From JACVRN01 sp036389255 (lineage in GTDB: Bacteria > Acidobacteriota > Blastocatellia > Pyrinomonadales > Pyrinomonadaceae), in NCBI GenBank assembly GCA_036389255.1, contig DASVQI010000041.1:1-64000 (forward strand): 64,000 bases of DNA. Reading direction: 5' to 3'. Under the pieces are notes generated by a model. The model was given only the letters and a program-made list of their open reading frames with translations, was not told where the DNA came from and ran no database searches. The position numbers were made by a program, and so were the translations under genes. Shown one piece after another: positions 51,512 through 60,488 of the stretch (positions within the stretch are counted from its first letter, which is position 1; each line of letters begins with the position of its first letter).

Positions 51512-51617
51512 AGGTGAAGTGTGCCCGATGATAGCAAAAAAAGTTGCAAGGGTACAAAGTTTTTCAAAATCAATAAGTAAAGTCCATTCGAAAAGAATGT
51601 TGATAAAGCAGAAGAAA

Positions 51618-51652
51618 ATATTCTTGGAGATTTAGAATGTCAAAATTATTCA
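51618..51652 (+). repeat. Direct repeat, right copy flanking the TPR-peptide module
   Basis: AATATTCTTGGAG, then ATTTAGAATGTCAAAATTA. The same orientation as 49624-49659 and the same sequence bar three positions. The two enclose about 2 kb with exactly the TPR and peptide genes. Confidence 0.75.
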
Positions 51653-51658
51653 ATTTAT

Positions 51659-53065
51659 TTACATTAAGTCATAATCGGAAATAATACTATATCGATCGAA
51701 TATCTCTTTAACCTTCTCTTCTCCGTATTTTTCATTCATGATATTAACTAGATCGTATGAAGCAATATTCCACCCGCTATATGCCTTTTCAAAATATCTA
51801 TCAATATCATGATAGATCATTGCGTCCTCAAGCAAACTTTCATATGTTGGGTAGATTTGATGTTTAACTAAAGTGGAGATGTATTCTTCGGTTATTATAT
51901 GGTCTAAATCTAACAAACTGTTGATACCAAACCGCCAGAGGTTAGTAATAACCTCCGTTAGATTGCTAGTAGTATTCTTAGGACTTATGTGAAATCCTTG
52001 GATTTTACTAACTCTCTTTGGTAGATATTCCAAAAGGTTAGCCATATTAAGCTCCGCATCAGATTTGCTAGAGCGAATTACCTCATCTACATCGCCTATG
52101 TAATCGTTTACTATTGCTTGATTACTTAACTCTTGTTTAGTACTTAACTTACTGTCAAGATTCTTGTCTTTTAACCACTTTGATAATTCCTGTTGAATTG
52201 TTAGCGATATATCTTGTGCATCGAAAGGTCTATATAACTTTCCTATAAGGTCAGTATGTAAGGTCTTAAGAGTTCGATCTTTTAATAAACAAACCGGCTT
52301 TCTCAAGGCAGACATGTATCCAACTTCTAGTGAAACATTTGGATTAAATTCTTCGGCCTCAATGCGCTCAAAAACAGCAATACCAAATCCGCATCCATAG
52401 ATATATGTAAGTACGTTATAGTATAAATCCTCATGATATTCCTTATCATCTGCGCGTAATGCAGCTATATCGTAATAAGATAGTGTCTTCCTTATTGCGC
52501 TAACAATCTCTTCATGTGCTCTTGTCTTAGAGAACTTCATTAATATGAAAGCAGCTTTACTTGAATCTGGATGATCCTTATGAAATCTAATAAGGCTTTC
52601 TTGAATTTCAACAGGAATTGAAGATGAAACGCTAACTAATTGAGTCTGGCGAAGACGATCGACAATATCTTCTATTAGATTCTCTAATGTTGTGGCCTTA
52701 ATCCTATGTTTCTTTAAGGCACTTTGGATTGAAATAACAACTTCTTCATAGAGCTTCCTTATATATTGTCTTCTAGATTGATAGCTTGAAAGATTGTTAG
52801 ATTTCCAATATTCATACCAATCCCAAAGAGACCTAAAGTTATTAGGATTATGAATTGGTAGTCCTACTTGTTGAAACTCTTCAATATTTCCCTCTACTTC
52901 TTCATATAAAGTCTTATACTCATCCTCTTTTTCATCAATCGGTGTTCCTGTCGCTACTGCTATCATCAAAGATTTTAAACTATCAATCTTCTTCAGAAAG
53001 TTATCTAGCTTAGCTGTAACAAGAACTATATTACCCTTTTGAGAATCAGATTCTTTCTGTTCCAT
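51659..53065 (-). CDS. TIR-like nucleotide-binding domain protein, putative defence effector
   Basis: The product is 468 aa from ATG 53065 (AGGA at 7 bases); the TTG-started form is longer. Residues about 1-150 are a helical/coiled-coil region. The centre has AAFILMKFSKTRAHEEIVSA, YYDIAALRADDKEYHEDLYY, YGCGFGIAVFE and EFNPNVSLEVGYMSALRKPV, which match TIR-like predicted nucleotide-binding domains related to the nucleoside deoxyribosyltransferase fold. The Glu of LEVGYM could be catalytic. The C-terminal 150 residues are unassigned (NLLEYLPKRVSKIQGF, then YGEEKVKEIFDRY). Such domains occur in NAD-depleting phage defence; that role is inferred. The gene runs in parallel with the XRE regulator upstream. 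Confidence 0.75.
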   Translation of the reverse strand: MEQKESDSQKGNIVLVTAKLDNFLKKIDSLKSLMIAVATGTPIDEKEDEYKTLYEEVEGNIEEFQQVGLPIHNPNNFRSLWDWYEYWKSNNLSSYQSRRQYIRKLYEEVVISIQSALKKHRIKATTLENLIEDIVDRLRQTQLVSVSSSIPVEIQESLIRFHKDHPDSSKAAFILMKFSKTRAHEEIVSAIRKTLSYYDIAALRADDKEYHEDLYYNVLTYIYGCGFGIAVFERIEAEEFNPNVSLEVGYMSALRKPVCLLKDRTLKTLHTDLIGKLYRPFDAQDISLTIQQELSKWLKDKNLDSKLSTKQELSNQAIVNDYIGDVDEVIRSSKSDAELNMANLLEYLPKRVSKIQGFHISPKNTTSNLTEVITNLWRFGINSLLDLDHIITEEYISTLVKHQIYPTYESLLEDAMIYHDIDRYFEKAYSGWNIASYDLVNIMNEKYGEEKVKEIFDRYSIISDYDLM

Positions 53066-53154
53066 CTTAGTATCCTGAATAAGTATTTTTAGGCATGGCT
53101 TCAAACTTCTTTTTGAAGCTACTATCAGCTAAATCGCTTATTCTTGTTTTAGTC

Positions 53155-53442
53155 TCATTTTTTATTTTTATGTGTTGGGTTACTCGGCAATCTCTTCGGT
53201 AAATCTAATTCATCATCAATAAGGACATCTACACAAACTCCAGCCACGCGCGCATATTTCAAAAGAGTTGGCAAACTTGGCTCTCTTGTTCCAATTTCAT
53301 AACCGGAAATTCTACTTTGCGTAATCTCATTTTCTAAACCTAAACGTTTAATCAATTCATTCTGAGATAAGTCCAAAGTAAGACGAATCCCTAAAAGCTT
53401 TTCTGAAAGTCTTTTTGGTTTCTTTCTTGAATAACGCCCCAT
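53155..53442 (-). CDS. XRE-family transcriptional regulator
   Basis: The product is 95 aa with a full helix-turn-helix: KLLGIRLTLDLSQNELIKRL, TQSRISGYEIGTREPSLPTL, LKYARVAGVCVDVLIDDELD. A basic tail follows. It lies upstream of the TIR-like gene on the same strand with a gap of about 90 bases to that start, so it may regulate it, as small XRE proteins often do for defence operons. Confidence 0.9.
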   Translation of the reverse strand: MGRYSRKKPKRLSEKLLGIRLTLDLSQNELIKRLGLENEITQSRISGYEIGTREPSLPTLLKYARVAGVCVDVLIDDELDLPKRLPSNPTHKNKK

Positions 53443-53682
53443 CAGAAGTTTTCTCCTGATGAAGCTTTCTTGAGTTGAGAAAGATTGAATCTAAATCAAT
53501 AGTGGTTTAATATCCGCGCTTGATAATGAATCGCTGGAAGCACATTTACTTTATGCTTCTCTACGACTTCCATCTCACTCTTTTAGTGAAAGGTTTTCGC
53601 GCATTAGATTGAATTTTCAAATATGCAAGAGTCCTAAGGGTGAAAGAATAGCACTTTTATCCTCTCATTTGGAGATGATGAA

Positions 53683-54012
53683 ATGAATATTACAAGATTC
53701 ATTTATGGCGCTTGCTCATTTCTCTTTTTAATTCTGAAGTATACAGTTTTACTAATTCATCTCTGGACAATAGTAATAGCTTATAATTGGAGTGGTTTAG
53801 GTGTAGCAGTTTTAACAGGCTTTCTCCCTATCGTAGCAGAAGGTTATTGGGCAATTCGTTTAGCGTTCATAGCAGGAACAATTATTAACCCTTACACCTT
53901 AACTATAATTACTTTCATAGTTGTTTTCGTAGCAAATTCATTTTTAAGAACAGCTATGCGGCTTAGAATAGAGGAATCAAGATTTGGAGGCATATCACTT
54001 CCCAGATTTTGA
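53683..54012 (+). CDS. Membrane protein of unknown function
   Basis: The product is 109 aa with three hydrophobic segments (about 7-33, 38-58 and 62-88). ATG 53683 follows a GGAG 7 bases upstream (TTTGGAGATGATGAAATG). The family is not recognised. It is the only island gene besides the small HTH and the peptide on the + strand. Confidence 0.72.
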   Translation: MNITRFIYGACSFLFLILKYTVLLIHLWTIVIAYNWSGLGVAVLTGFLPIVAEGYWAIRLAFIAGTIINPYTLTIITFIVVFVANSFLRTAMRLRIEESRFGGISLPRF

Positions 54013-54416
54013 TTCTAGATTCTTAAGGCGAATTCAATGAAGTTATCTGAAAAGGGTCTGATTATTCATATTAACTTTAAGCCTTTCGGCCCAACTCCCT
54101 TTCTCTACTTTATCTCTCTTAAATTAAGGATATAGAAATACTTGTAATGCACATGCCCTTATCTAGTACAGACTAATACCATCCAGCAAGTATTAACTGA
54201 ACGCAGTCAAGTTGCTTGATTCTTTGAATTTAGCTTTAGAAGTAAATGAAAGATTTCAATAGATGCTTTCTTATATAGTAACAATATGGGCATAGCTTAT
54301 GCCTCAATTAAGGGTTATCGCTTGTTATAAGGGGTTGAGGTTAGTGGCCTATGGCTAGAGCTGAGGGCTAGGGGGTATAGAGAACCCCTGTCTTATATAG
54401 GGGTGTTTTATCCCCT
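54013..54416. other. Non-coding region in the island
   Basis: About 400 AT-rich bases with stops in all frames. At the right end ACCCCT (54384-54389) pairs with AGGGGT (54399-54404) before GTTTT, a candidate terminator on the + strand. No gene is supported. Confidence 0.5.
54384..54410 (+). terminator. Rho-independent terminator candidate
   Basis: A 6-bp stem ACCCCT/AGGGGT with a 9-base loop is followed by GTTTTA. It lies between convergent genes (53683-54012 on + and 54417-55106 on minus). Confidence 0.5.
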
Positions 54417-55106
54417 CTACCCCTCTTCCCCAATCATATTTTTATACCAAAGATGATTTTTCAACTCTTCCAAAGTTTGTTCCAGTTCATCTATTACACT
54501 TCGTTCCAATAAGATTGTTGATTTATCCTTATCAAGTATGTCCATAGCTTTTTTTAGATTAGTAATACCTGTCCTAACATATTTTTCAATCTCTTTTGAT
54601 TCTGATAATTTATGCGAACGACTTCGATGATACATAATAGCTTGAGGGCAAAAACTAGATAGATATTCCTCGGCTGCCATTTCTAAAGCTTGTGCCCTAT
54701 CACTAGCCCAAAGCTTTTCCTTCTGAGCATATTCAATAACTTTATCTGCAAGCGGAAAGATGTGAAGATAATAGCGGGATTTATGTAATCTGCCTGTTTG
54801 TTTCTCCTTATAGCCGGGCTCATATTCTACAAGGTTCAATTCTTTTTCTTCTTGCCATCTCTTCATTTGCTTGTGCGCGCTCTTAACTAAATCAGTAGCA
54901 GCTTTATCAACTACTGTACCCTTGATTCTGCTTGATATTTCTTTGCGGGTTGTTTCAAATTCAATTCGCCCTTCAGAAACACCCACTAAAATATTGATTA
55001 ATCTACGAACTGATTGAGGACAATTTACTACTGCTAATATATATTGAATTGCATCGGTACGGGCAGACGTTAATTCCCAATTTATAGGAACTTCTTCATT
55101 AGGCAT
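54417..55106 (-). CDS. Unknown protein, possible replication- or mobility-linked
   Basis: The product is 229 aa, charged and helical. Residues 15-100 could form a winged-helix-like unit (RRLINILVGVSEGRIEFETT, then KEISSRIKGTVVDKAATDLV); the tail has coiled-coil potential (KKAMDILDKDKSTILLERSV). It sits 140 bases from the recombinase gene on the same strand, a position often held by excisionase or replication proteins, but no motif confirms that. Confidence 0.65.
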   Translation of the reverse strand: MPNEEVPINWELTSARTDAIQYILAVVNCPQSVRRLINILVGVSEGRIEFETTRKEISSRIKGTVVDKAATDLVKSAHKQMKRWQEEKELNLVEYEPGYKEKQTGRLHKSRYYLHIFPLADKVIEYAQKEKLWASDRAQALEMAAEEYLSSFCPQAIMYHRSRSHKLSESKEIEKYVRTGITNLKKAMDILDKDKSTILLERSVIDELEQTLEELKNHLWYKNMIGEEG

Positions 55107-55245
55107 TTTGGCCTCCTTGAAAAGCCATCTCCTTGAAATTAAATCAACTCGCCAAAATCATCTCAAGGATTAAATGATTCTGTCCTCAAATTAATCAGAT
55201 TTGAGTTAGGCGAGTTGAAGTTGCTGTTTCTACTTAATGCTAGTC

Positions 55246-56115
55246 TTAATTTCTAACTCGACTTAGCAAAGAGGTCTTGTAGTGCATATCCTTTAAATCT
55301 TCTGTTTCGACTTCTACATACTTCTTACTCATTGTAAGAGTTGTATGACCTAAAGCCTTCATTAAGTAGAAAAGATTTCCTCCATTTTTCACGTAAGATC
55401 GAGCAAACTTTCTTCTGAAAGCATGGAAACTTCCATCGAAGCCTTCAATCTTTAATTTCTCGCATAGGCTTCTAAAATCTCTTCTCGTATTATCGTATAG
55501 AAGCCTTCTACCATCTCTATTAGGAAACATAAGATCAAACTTGTGTTTCTGTGAGAATTTCCAAAGAATCTTACGAAGCTCCAAACTCATTGGAACTGGA
55601 CGTTCTTTATTACCTTTGCCATGCACAATAAGAAGTAGATTATCAAAATCTACTTTCTCACGTTTCAAATCCAGAGCTTCGCTAATTCTTACTCCTGTAT
55701 CCATTACTAAGCAGAGAAGAGCATGAAGCCTAGCTTCTGTGAAAGTTTTTGGCTTAAATGAAACAATAGCTTTCAATTGCTGATCGCTAAAGGTTTTCAT
55801 TATTTTCTGTTCAGTTTTTAATTGCTTAACCTTTAGCCGCTCACTGATGAATTCATTCTCAAACAACCAGCCTAGAAAGCTATTCATCCCTCTTATATAA
55901 ACATTACAAGTTTCAGGCTTAACACCTTTTTCTCTCATGTTCAAAACGAATCGGTTGAGATGATCTTTATTTAAATCAATATCATCTCCAAGTGATTCTT
56001 TGAATTTTTTGTAGCTGGCTTTGTAAAAGAGAATCGTGTGGCGAGAACTATTCTTGACGTATTCTCTTTCTTTGCAGAACTGCTCGAACAGTTGATCTAA
56101 AAATAAAGGACTCAT
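55246..56115 (-). CDS. Tyrosine recombinase of the tRNA-Ala island
   Basis: The product is 289 aa, complete. The N-terminal core-binding domain (1-100) is followed by the catalytic domain with Arg143 (DTGVRISEALDL), Lys167/Lys170 (HGKGNKERPVP), His231 and Arg234 (HAFRRKFARSY), His257 (LGHTTLTM) and Tyr266 (KKYVEV). It is XerC/D-like but shorter in the loops. The gene ends 130 bases from its neighbour and starts 63 bases from the tRNA 3' end, the classical place of an island integrase, so it probably integrates and excises the 46.86-56.18 kb segment. Confidence 0.93.
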   Translation of the reverse strand: MSPLFLDQLFEQFCKEREYVKNSSRHTILFYKASYKKFKESLGDDIDLNKDHLNRFVLNMREKGVKPETCNVYIRGMNSFLGWLFENEFISERLKVKQLKTEQKIMKTFSDQQLKAIVSFKPKTFTEARLHALLCLVMDTGVRISEALDLKREKVDFDNLLLIVHGKGNKERPVPMSLELRKILWKFSQKHKFDLMFPNRDGRRLLYDNTRRDFRSLCEKLKIEGFDGSFHAFRRKFARSYVKNGGNLFYLMKALGHTTLTMSKKYVEVETEDLKDMHYKTSLLSRVRN

Positions 56116-56177
56116 ACGCTCAAACTCTCCTTTTGGAGTTAGCTTGAAAGTTATAAGTCCTTTACTTATCTAATTAA

Positions 56178-56250
56178 TGGAGCCGAGGGGGATCGAACCC
56201 CTGACCTCATGACTGCCAGTCATGCGCTCTCCCAGCTGAGCTACGGCCCC
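56178..56250 (-). tRNA. tRNA-Ala (anticodon GGC)
   Basis: 73 bases fold into a cloverleaf: acceptor GGGGCCG/CGGCTCC, D arm GCTC...GAGC, anticodon stem CATGA/TCATG with loop CTGGCAG (anticodon GGC), T arm AGGGG-TTCGATC-CCCCT, discriminator A. The CCA end is not encoded. Its 3' half serves as attachment site and is repeated at 46864 and 45026. Confidence 0.97.
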
Positions 56251-56324
56251 GTGTGGTTGGTCTAAAGCTGCCGTTGCAGCGAACTTGTAGAGTAGCTTAA
56301 CGCGGGAAAGTGCGTCAAGCGCGT

Positions 56325-56540
56325 TCACCTTGATGGGCGGCGTGCGGCCCGGATGGCAAGGGCCGCGCCTACCAGAAGCATCAGAATGCCGCCTGCCGCT
56401 TTCCACCAGTTTTGAACTTCGCGTACGTCCGTGCTGGTGATGACGACAGCCGCGCTCGGCTCTAGGAAGAGAGCGCGGTAGGCTATGACGCCTCCAAGGG
56501 CCGCTATGACGATGCTGAAGATGAGCGCGATAATTCTCAA
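56325..56540 (-). CDS. Small two-helix membrane protein
   Basis: The product is 71 aa with hydrophobic segments at about 3-25 (IALIFSIVIAALGGVIAYRA) and 46-64 (AAGGILMLLVGAALAIRAA), and a basic C-terminus. It is high in GC, like the core genes to the right. A longer frame on the same strand crosses the tRNA and is a shadow. The function is unknown. Confidence 0.65.
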   Translation of the reverse strand: MRIIALIFSIVIAALGGVIAYRALFLEPSAAVVITSTDVREVQNWWKAAGGILMLLVGAALAIRAARRPSR

Positions 56541-56601
56541 AATAATCTACGACTGGATTGAAGATACTCAAGATGAGGCATCGCTCTAATCCAAAATCGC
56601 G

Positions 56602-57387
56602 TCACTTGCCTTTGAAGTCGGGCTTTCGTTTTTCCAAGAACGCCGAGACGCCTTCGTCTTTGTCCTGACTTGAGAAGCAGAGCGCGAAGAGGTCTACTTC
56701 GCGTCGAAGCCCTTCGTCCAGATTAGAGCGCAAGGCCAGCTTGACGGCCTCCTTAGCCATGCGAAGAGCGACGGGGCTCTTCTCCGCTATGCGATTCGCC
56801 AGCTCCATCGTCTTTGCTTCAAGGTCTGCTGCGGGCACGACCATGTTCACCAAGCCGAGGTTATAGGCTGTCTGCGCGTCTATGATGTCGCCAGTCAGAA
56901 TCAGCTCCATGGCTTTGCCTTCGCCTACAAGGCGCGTCAGGCGCTGCGTGCCGCCGCCGCCCGGGATGATGCCGAGATTTATTTCCGGCTGGCCGAAGGA
57001 TGCTTTGTCGCTGGCTATGCGCAGGTCGCACGAGAGGGCAAGCTCGCATCCGCCCCCCAGACAGTAGCCGTTGACCATTGCTATGACGGGTTTCGGGAAA
57101 TTATCAATCGCTGTAAAGAGCGAGCGGCCCAACATCACTTCTCGCTGCGTGATGGCGGTGCGTCCCTGAAATTCGGCTATGTCCGCGCCCGCTACGAAAG
57201 CCTTGTCGCCTGCTCCCGTGAAGATGATAACGCGGATTGTCTCGTCCGCGCTCAGCTCTTCCAGCACCATAGCGCCTTCCTCGCGCGTCTTGATGTTAAG
57301 TGCGTTTCGCTTTTCCGGGCGGTTAATCGTGATGATGGCGACGCGCTCGCGCCGCTCTACCAGAAGAGTCTCGTAAGATTGGGCCAT
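56602..57387 (-). CDS. Enoyl-CoA hydratase
   Basis: The product is 261 aa from ATG 57387, the standard crotonase length. It has NRPEKRNALN, the oxyanion-hole segments AGDKAFVAGADIAEF and MVNGYCLGGGCELALSCDL, and the catalytic Glu regions FGQPEINLGIIPGGGGTQRL. It hydrates enoyl-CoA in fatty-acid or butyryl-CoA degradation and pairs functionally with the 3-hydroxyacyl-CoA dehydrogenase at 61045-61938, though they are not adjacent. A longer N-terminal reading is unlikely because family members begin near MAQSYETLLVE. Confidence 0.94.
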   Translation of the reverse strand: MAQSYETLLVERRERVAIITINRPEKRNALNIKTREEGAMVLEELSADETIRVIIFTGAGDKAFVAGADIAEFQGRTAITQREVMLGRSLFTAIDNFPKPVIAMVNGYCLGGGCELALSCDLRIASDKASFGQPEINLGIIPGGGGTQRLTRLVGEGKAMELILTGDIIDAQTAYNLGLVNMVVPAADLEAKTMELANRIAEKSPVALRMAKEAVKLALRSNLDEGLRREVDLFALCFSSQDKDEGVSAFLEKRKPDFKGK

Positions 57388-57951
57388 CTCTATTTTCACT
57401 CCGATGCATTTAGTCTGGAAGAAGGACAATCCTAAAGGCTGCATCGAGAATCGTCAATCGCTCATAGCACATGTACGCCGAAGCAGGCCGCCATCTGTTT
57501 GATGTCCACTTCTGTAGACATGTGTGTGAACATCTCAGGACGCAGGCTGACGGAAACAACCCGGCCATTCCGCAGGAAATCTACTTTCGCGGGCGTTGGC
57601 ATGTATCTTGCGATTGATGCAGCCGGTTCAGATGTTCTCTTTGGCTATGAGATAGAAGGACAATGCGACTTTAAAAGAATGCTGCGGCCCCGACTTACAT
57701 CCCCGACTTCACATGACACGCTCACTTGGGCATCACTCTACTTCGGTTATCAACCATGAGCATTATCTAAGCTCTTCACACGCTATCTAATAAATCATTC
57801 TTAGCGCTCATAGCGTACCGCACGCCGTACGCTGTGATTGTGCGCAGGCCCTTTTGTGATTCCGCGCATAAGGGATTAACCGCGCACGGCTCTAGGGCCG
57901 TGTATGAGGCGACGCAACTTACCCCGAGTGAAAACAGTTGAAGGAGAGGTT
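57388..57951. other. Intergenic region
   Basis: About 560 bases between divergent genes. An 86-codon + strand frame (57499-57759) has a composition and codon use that do not support a gene. Promoters for the two flanking genes should lie here; no clear elements are picked. Confidence 0.45.
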
Positions 57952-58293
57952 ATGAGTTCACGCAATGACCAACCTGATAGACGCCCCGCCCCAGCCGGGG
58001 CGGAGCGCAGGCTCGAAATCGGCTCGTACGACGAGTTGATTAGAAACGAGCCGGAGATTCTACGCCGCATTAAGGCCATGCCGAACGGCGGCGCGCTTTT
58101 CCTGATAAACCCGTTCCTGCTCTTTGAAGACATAGGAGTGGTGTTGTCCGACACGGCTAAGAGAGAGGTGCTGACGGCCGAGCCGCGTTTGGCGGGACTC
58201 TCGGCCATTCCCTACCGCGCTTTGAAAACCAGCAGGTCGCGGCAGAATTACAGGGTCAATGTTAGGGGGCTGTTTGAAAGGAGGTCTTTATGA
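57952..58293 (+). CDS. Unknown small protein upstream of the 732-aa protein
   Basis: The product is 113 aa from ATG 57952, with GAAGGAGAGG upstream. It begins MSSRNDQPDRRPAPAGAERR and has IRRIKAMPNGGALFLINPFLLFEDIGVVLSD in the middle, a basic end (SRSRQNYRVNVRGLFERRSL). It overlaps the next start by 4 bases (ATGA), so the two are translationally coupled. The phrasing 'MPNGGALFLINPFLLFEDIGV' resembles short adaptor proteins, but no family is known to me. Confidence 0.75.
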   Translation: MSSRNDQPDRRPAPAGAERRLEIGSYDELIRNEPEILRRIKAMPNGGALFLINPFLLFEDIGVVLSDTAKREVLTAEPRLAGLSAIPYRALKTSRSRQNYRVNVRGLFERRSL

Positions 58294-60488
58294 GCTTACT
58301 TGCAGGATTCGATTTCGTATCGGAGATTTCAAACGCCACGCTTCTAGCCCTCATCAAGAGCAACATGACGATTGGCGGCGTGCAGGTCAACCCGCCTTTT
58401 GAGGTGACGGTGCCCTTTGCCGGAGCCAGCGCACACATGATTGTAGATGACTTGACGCTGGACTTGAACGACGACGACACGATGAGCTTGAACTTCGCCT
58501 TCTCACAGTCGTCCGTCACTGTGCAGGCTCCCGTGCCCAGAGTCATCTGCCCTCTGGCCGGCAATATGTCCGTGCGTATCCCGCTCACGCTCGTACCGTC
58601 GGGCGGAAACACGCAACAGGTGTCAGCCAACATGGGCGCGGCCACCGTAACGCTCAGCATGCCGCAGTCCGAACAGACGATAACGAATGCTCTGGCAGGC
58701 ACTAACATCACTTCGGCCCAGTTCCAGACCATGGCCTTGCAGGGTGTGACGGACTTTGTACGCAGCGTGCCGAATGTGAGCTTCCCGCTCAGCTTCAACG
58801 TAGTGCCGAACGTGAACGGCTCAATCGCGCCGCTACAGTTCAGCAGTCTTCAGGTGCATTGCATAGGCAACAGCAATCGCAGCTTGCAGGCGCTGGGACT
58901 TTTCGGCAACCTGCTGGCCTCCACGCAGAACAACGGCAATCACACGGAGAAGACCTCGACCGCCATACAGGCCGGGCGAGACGCGGCGGTTTCGTTCTCG
59001 CCCGGAGCCTTTCATTCGCTTATCTTCTGCCCGGCGGTCGGCACGGCGCTGGGGATGGGAGTCGGCTCTCTGCCGCCAAGCTGCGGCGGCTCCACCGGAG
59101 GCGTGTCAGTGAACGGCATCAAGCTGATGTCCATCTCCGACAGCTTCGGTAACGGGCAGATAAACATCAACGGGAGCGTCAAGGACTCAGGCTTCTGCTA
59201 TGACGCGAGCGGCACCTTTAGCGGCAACATTAAGCTGAGCGTCAACGGCAATGCGCTGACGCCGTCTATCAGCATGGACGAGCCGGACGTTACCATAGAC
59301 ATTCCTTTCCTATGCTATCTGGCGGCGGGTGTCGTGCTGGGGCCGATTGGCGTAGCGACTCTGTTCGTGATTGACCATGTGGCTGATGACATCGCGGACA
59401 AAATCGCGGGCACGGCCTTAAACAAGGCGCTCGGCGGCGGCGTCATAGGCGCTGTGGGTCTGAGCGCGCTGAGCGGCAGCGCCTCCTTCGCGTCGCTATC
59501 TATCACGCCGGAAGGCTTGACTCTGCAAGGCAACATAAAGGTCTCAGTGAAGAACTCGTCCTTTAAGAAGTCGCTTCTGCTGAAGGGCTCGACCACTACG
59601 TCGTCAGAGAATATAGCCAGCAGTGGCAAATGGCACACGCAGATTTGGTGTAAGCCCGCGAAGGACTACCCGTACACGGAGATTTTGCAGAATCAGGTGG
59701 CGACATACGACGTGACCTCACAGCTTATGGCGACACCGCTCAGCGTCAGCTACACCTTGCGAAGCATCACTTCGCCTGTCGCCATTCCGCTGACCGGCAC
59801 AAGCGGAGCAGTTGATATACCGGATGTCACCTGTACTTACGCCGCGCCGCTCAGCACGGGCGGTGCGAAGGTCACGCAGAGCGTTCATCTGGAATACCAG
59901 CTCAACGGAACAGCCTTGCAGTTGAGGAACCGGCCCGAAGACGGGAACTTCGCCGTCTACCTTGAGGCAACCGTGCGCGACTGCACGGGCGCGGTCGTGA
60001 CCGGCGGCTCTTCAGTCTCTCCTAAAGCATGGGTCTACTTTGACGGGAACGCCGTCGTGATAGGAGGCGGGTATGAGGCAGACTATCAGGAGTGCGCTGC
60101 CCAGATGAAGGAGCTCGGAGATAAGATAAAGAACAAGTACAAGCCGGAAGATTTATACGTGGAGCCATGGGTGCCTATAAACTTCCCGCCCGAGTACCGC
60201 GTCTACGAGCAGATACGCGTGCTGAAGGCCATGGGCGTGCGCGAGGCGCAGGAAATGATTCTGCATTCCAGACTCGCGCACGGCTCAGGATTTACGCGCG
60301 CCTTCCACGCCCCGGCTGACGTACGCACAGGCAGGGAAACGAGAGCGAGTCAGGAGGTGGACAGCTACAGGATTACTGAGACGGAGATACGCAGTCAGCT
60401 AGTTATGCTGACCAACCAGTTGCTCCAGATGCAGAGAGGGCTCGTCTCCAAGAGCTCTGAAAGAGCGCCCAATAAGCGCTCGCGTTAG
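58290..60488 (+). CDS. Large beta-rich protein of unknown function
   Basis: The product is 732 aa, no signal peptide. The first 200 residues (FDFVSEISNATLLALIKSNM, NPPFEVTVPFAG, MIVDDLTLDLNDDDTMSLNF) repeat in character later (SSVTVQAPVP, then LKLSVNGN-like strands), suggesting two lipid-binding-like beta domains of TULIP type; this is a guess. A hydrophobic stretch (IPFLCYLAAGVVLGPIGVATLF, about residues 335-357) may insert in a membrane. The last 140 residues are helical and charged (QECAAQMKELGDKIKNKYKP). It forms an operon with the preceding small gene. Codon use is GC-rich like its neighbours. Confidence 0.78.
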   Translation: MSLLAGFDFVSEISNATLLALIKSNMTIGGVQVNPPFEVTVPFAGASAHMIVDDLTLDLNDDDTMSLNFAFSQSSVTVQAPVPRVICPLAGNMSVRIPLTLVPSGGNTQQVSANMGAATVTLSMPQSEQTITNALAGTNITSAQFQTMALQGVTDFVRSVPNVSFPLSFNVVPNVNGSIAPLQFSSLQVHCIGNSNRSLQALGLFGNLLASTQNNGNHTEKTSTAIQAGRDAAVSFSPGAFHSLIFCPAVGTALGMGVGSLPPSCGGSTGGVSVNGIKLMSISDSFGNGQININGSVKDSGFCYDASGTFSGNIKLSVNGNALTPSISMDEPDVTIDIPFLCYLAAGVVLGPIGVATLFVIDHVADDIADKIAGTALNKALGGGVIGAVGLSALSGSASFASLSITPEGLTLQGNIKVSVKNSSFKKSLLLKGSTTTSSENIASSGKWHTQIWCKPAKDYPYTEILQNQVATYDVTSQLMATPLSVSYTLRSITSPVAIPLTGTSGAVDIPDVTCTYAAPLSTGGAKVTQSVHLEYQLNGTALQLRNRPEDGNFAVYLEATVRDCTGAVVTGGSSVSPKAWVYFDGNAVVIGGGYEADYQECAAQMKELGDKIKNKYKPEDLYVEPWVPINFPPEYRVYEQIRVLKAMGVREAQEMILHSRLAHGSGFTRAFHAPADVRTGRETRASQEVDSYRITETEIRSQLVMLTNQLLQMQRGLVSKSSERAPNKRSR

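Noticed and set aside
56170..56571. Long minus-strand frame crossing the tRNA
   Set aside because: It translates the tRNA gene itself and overlaps the small membrane protein in another frame.
57499..57759. 86-codon + strand frame between divergent genes
   Set aside because: No ribosome binding site, no recognisable pattern and composition unlike its neighbours; probably a chance frame.
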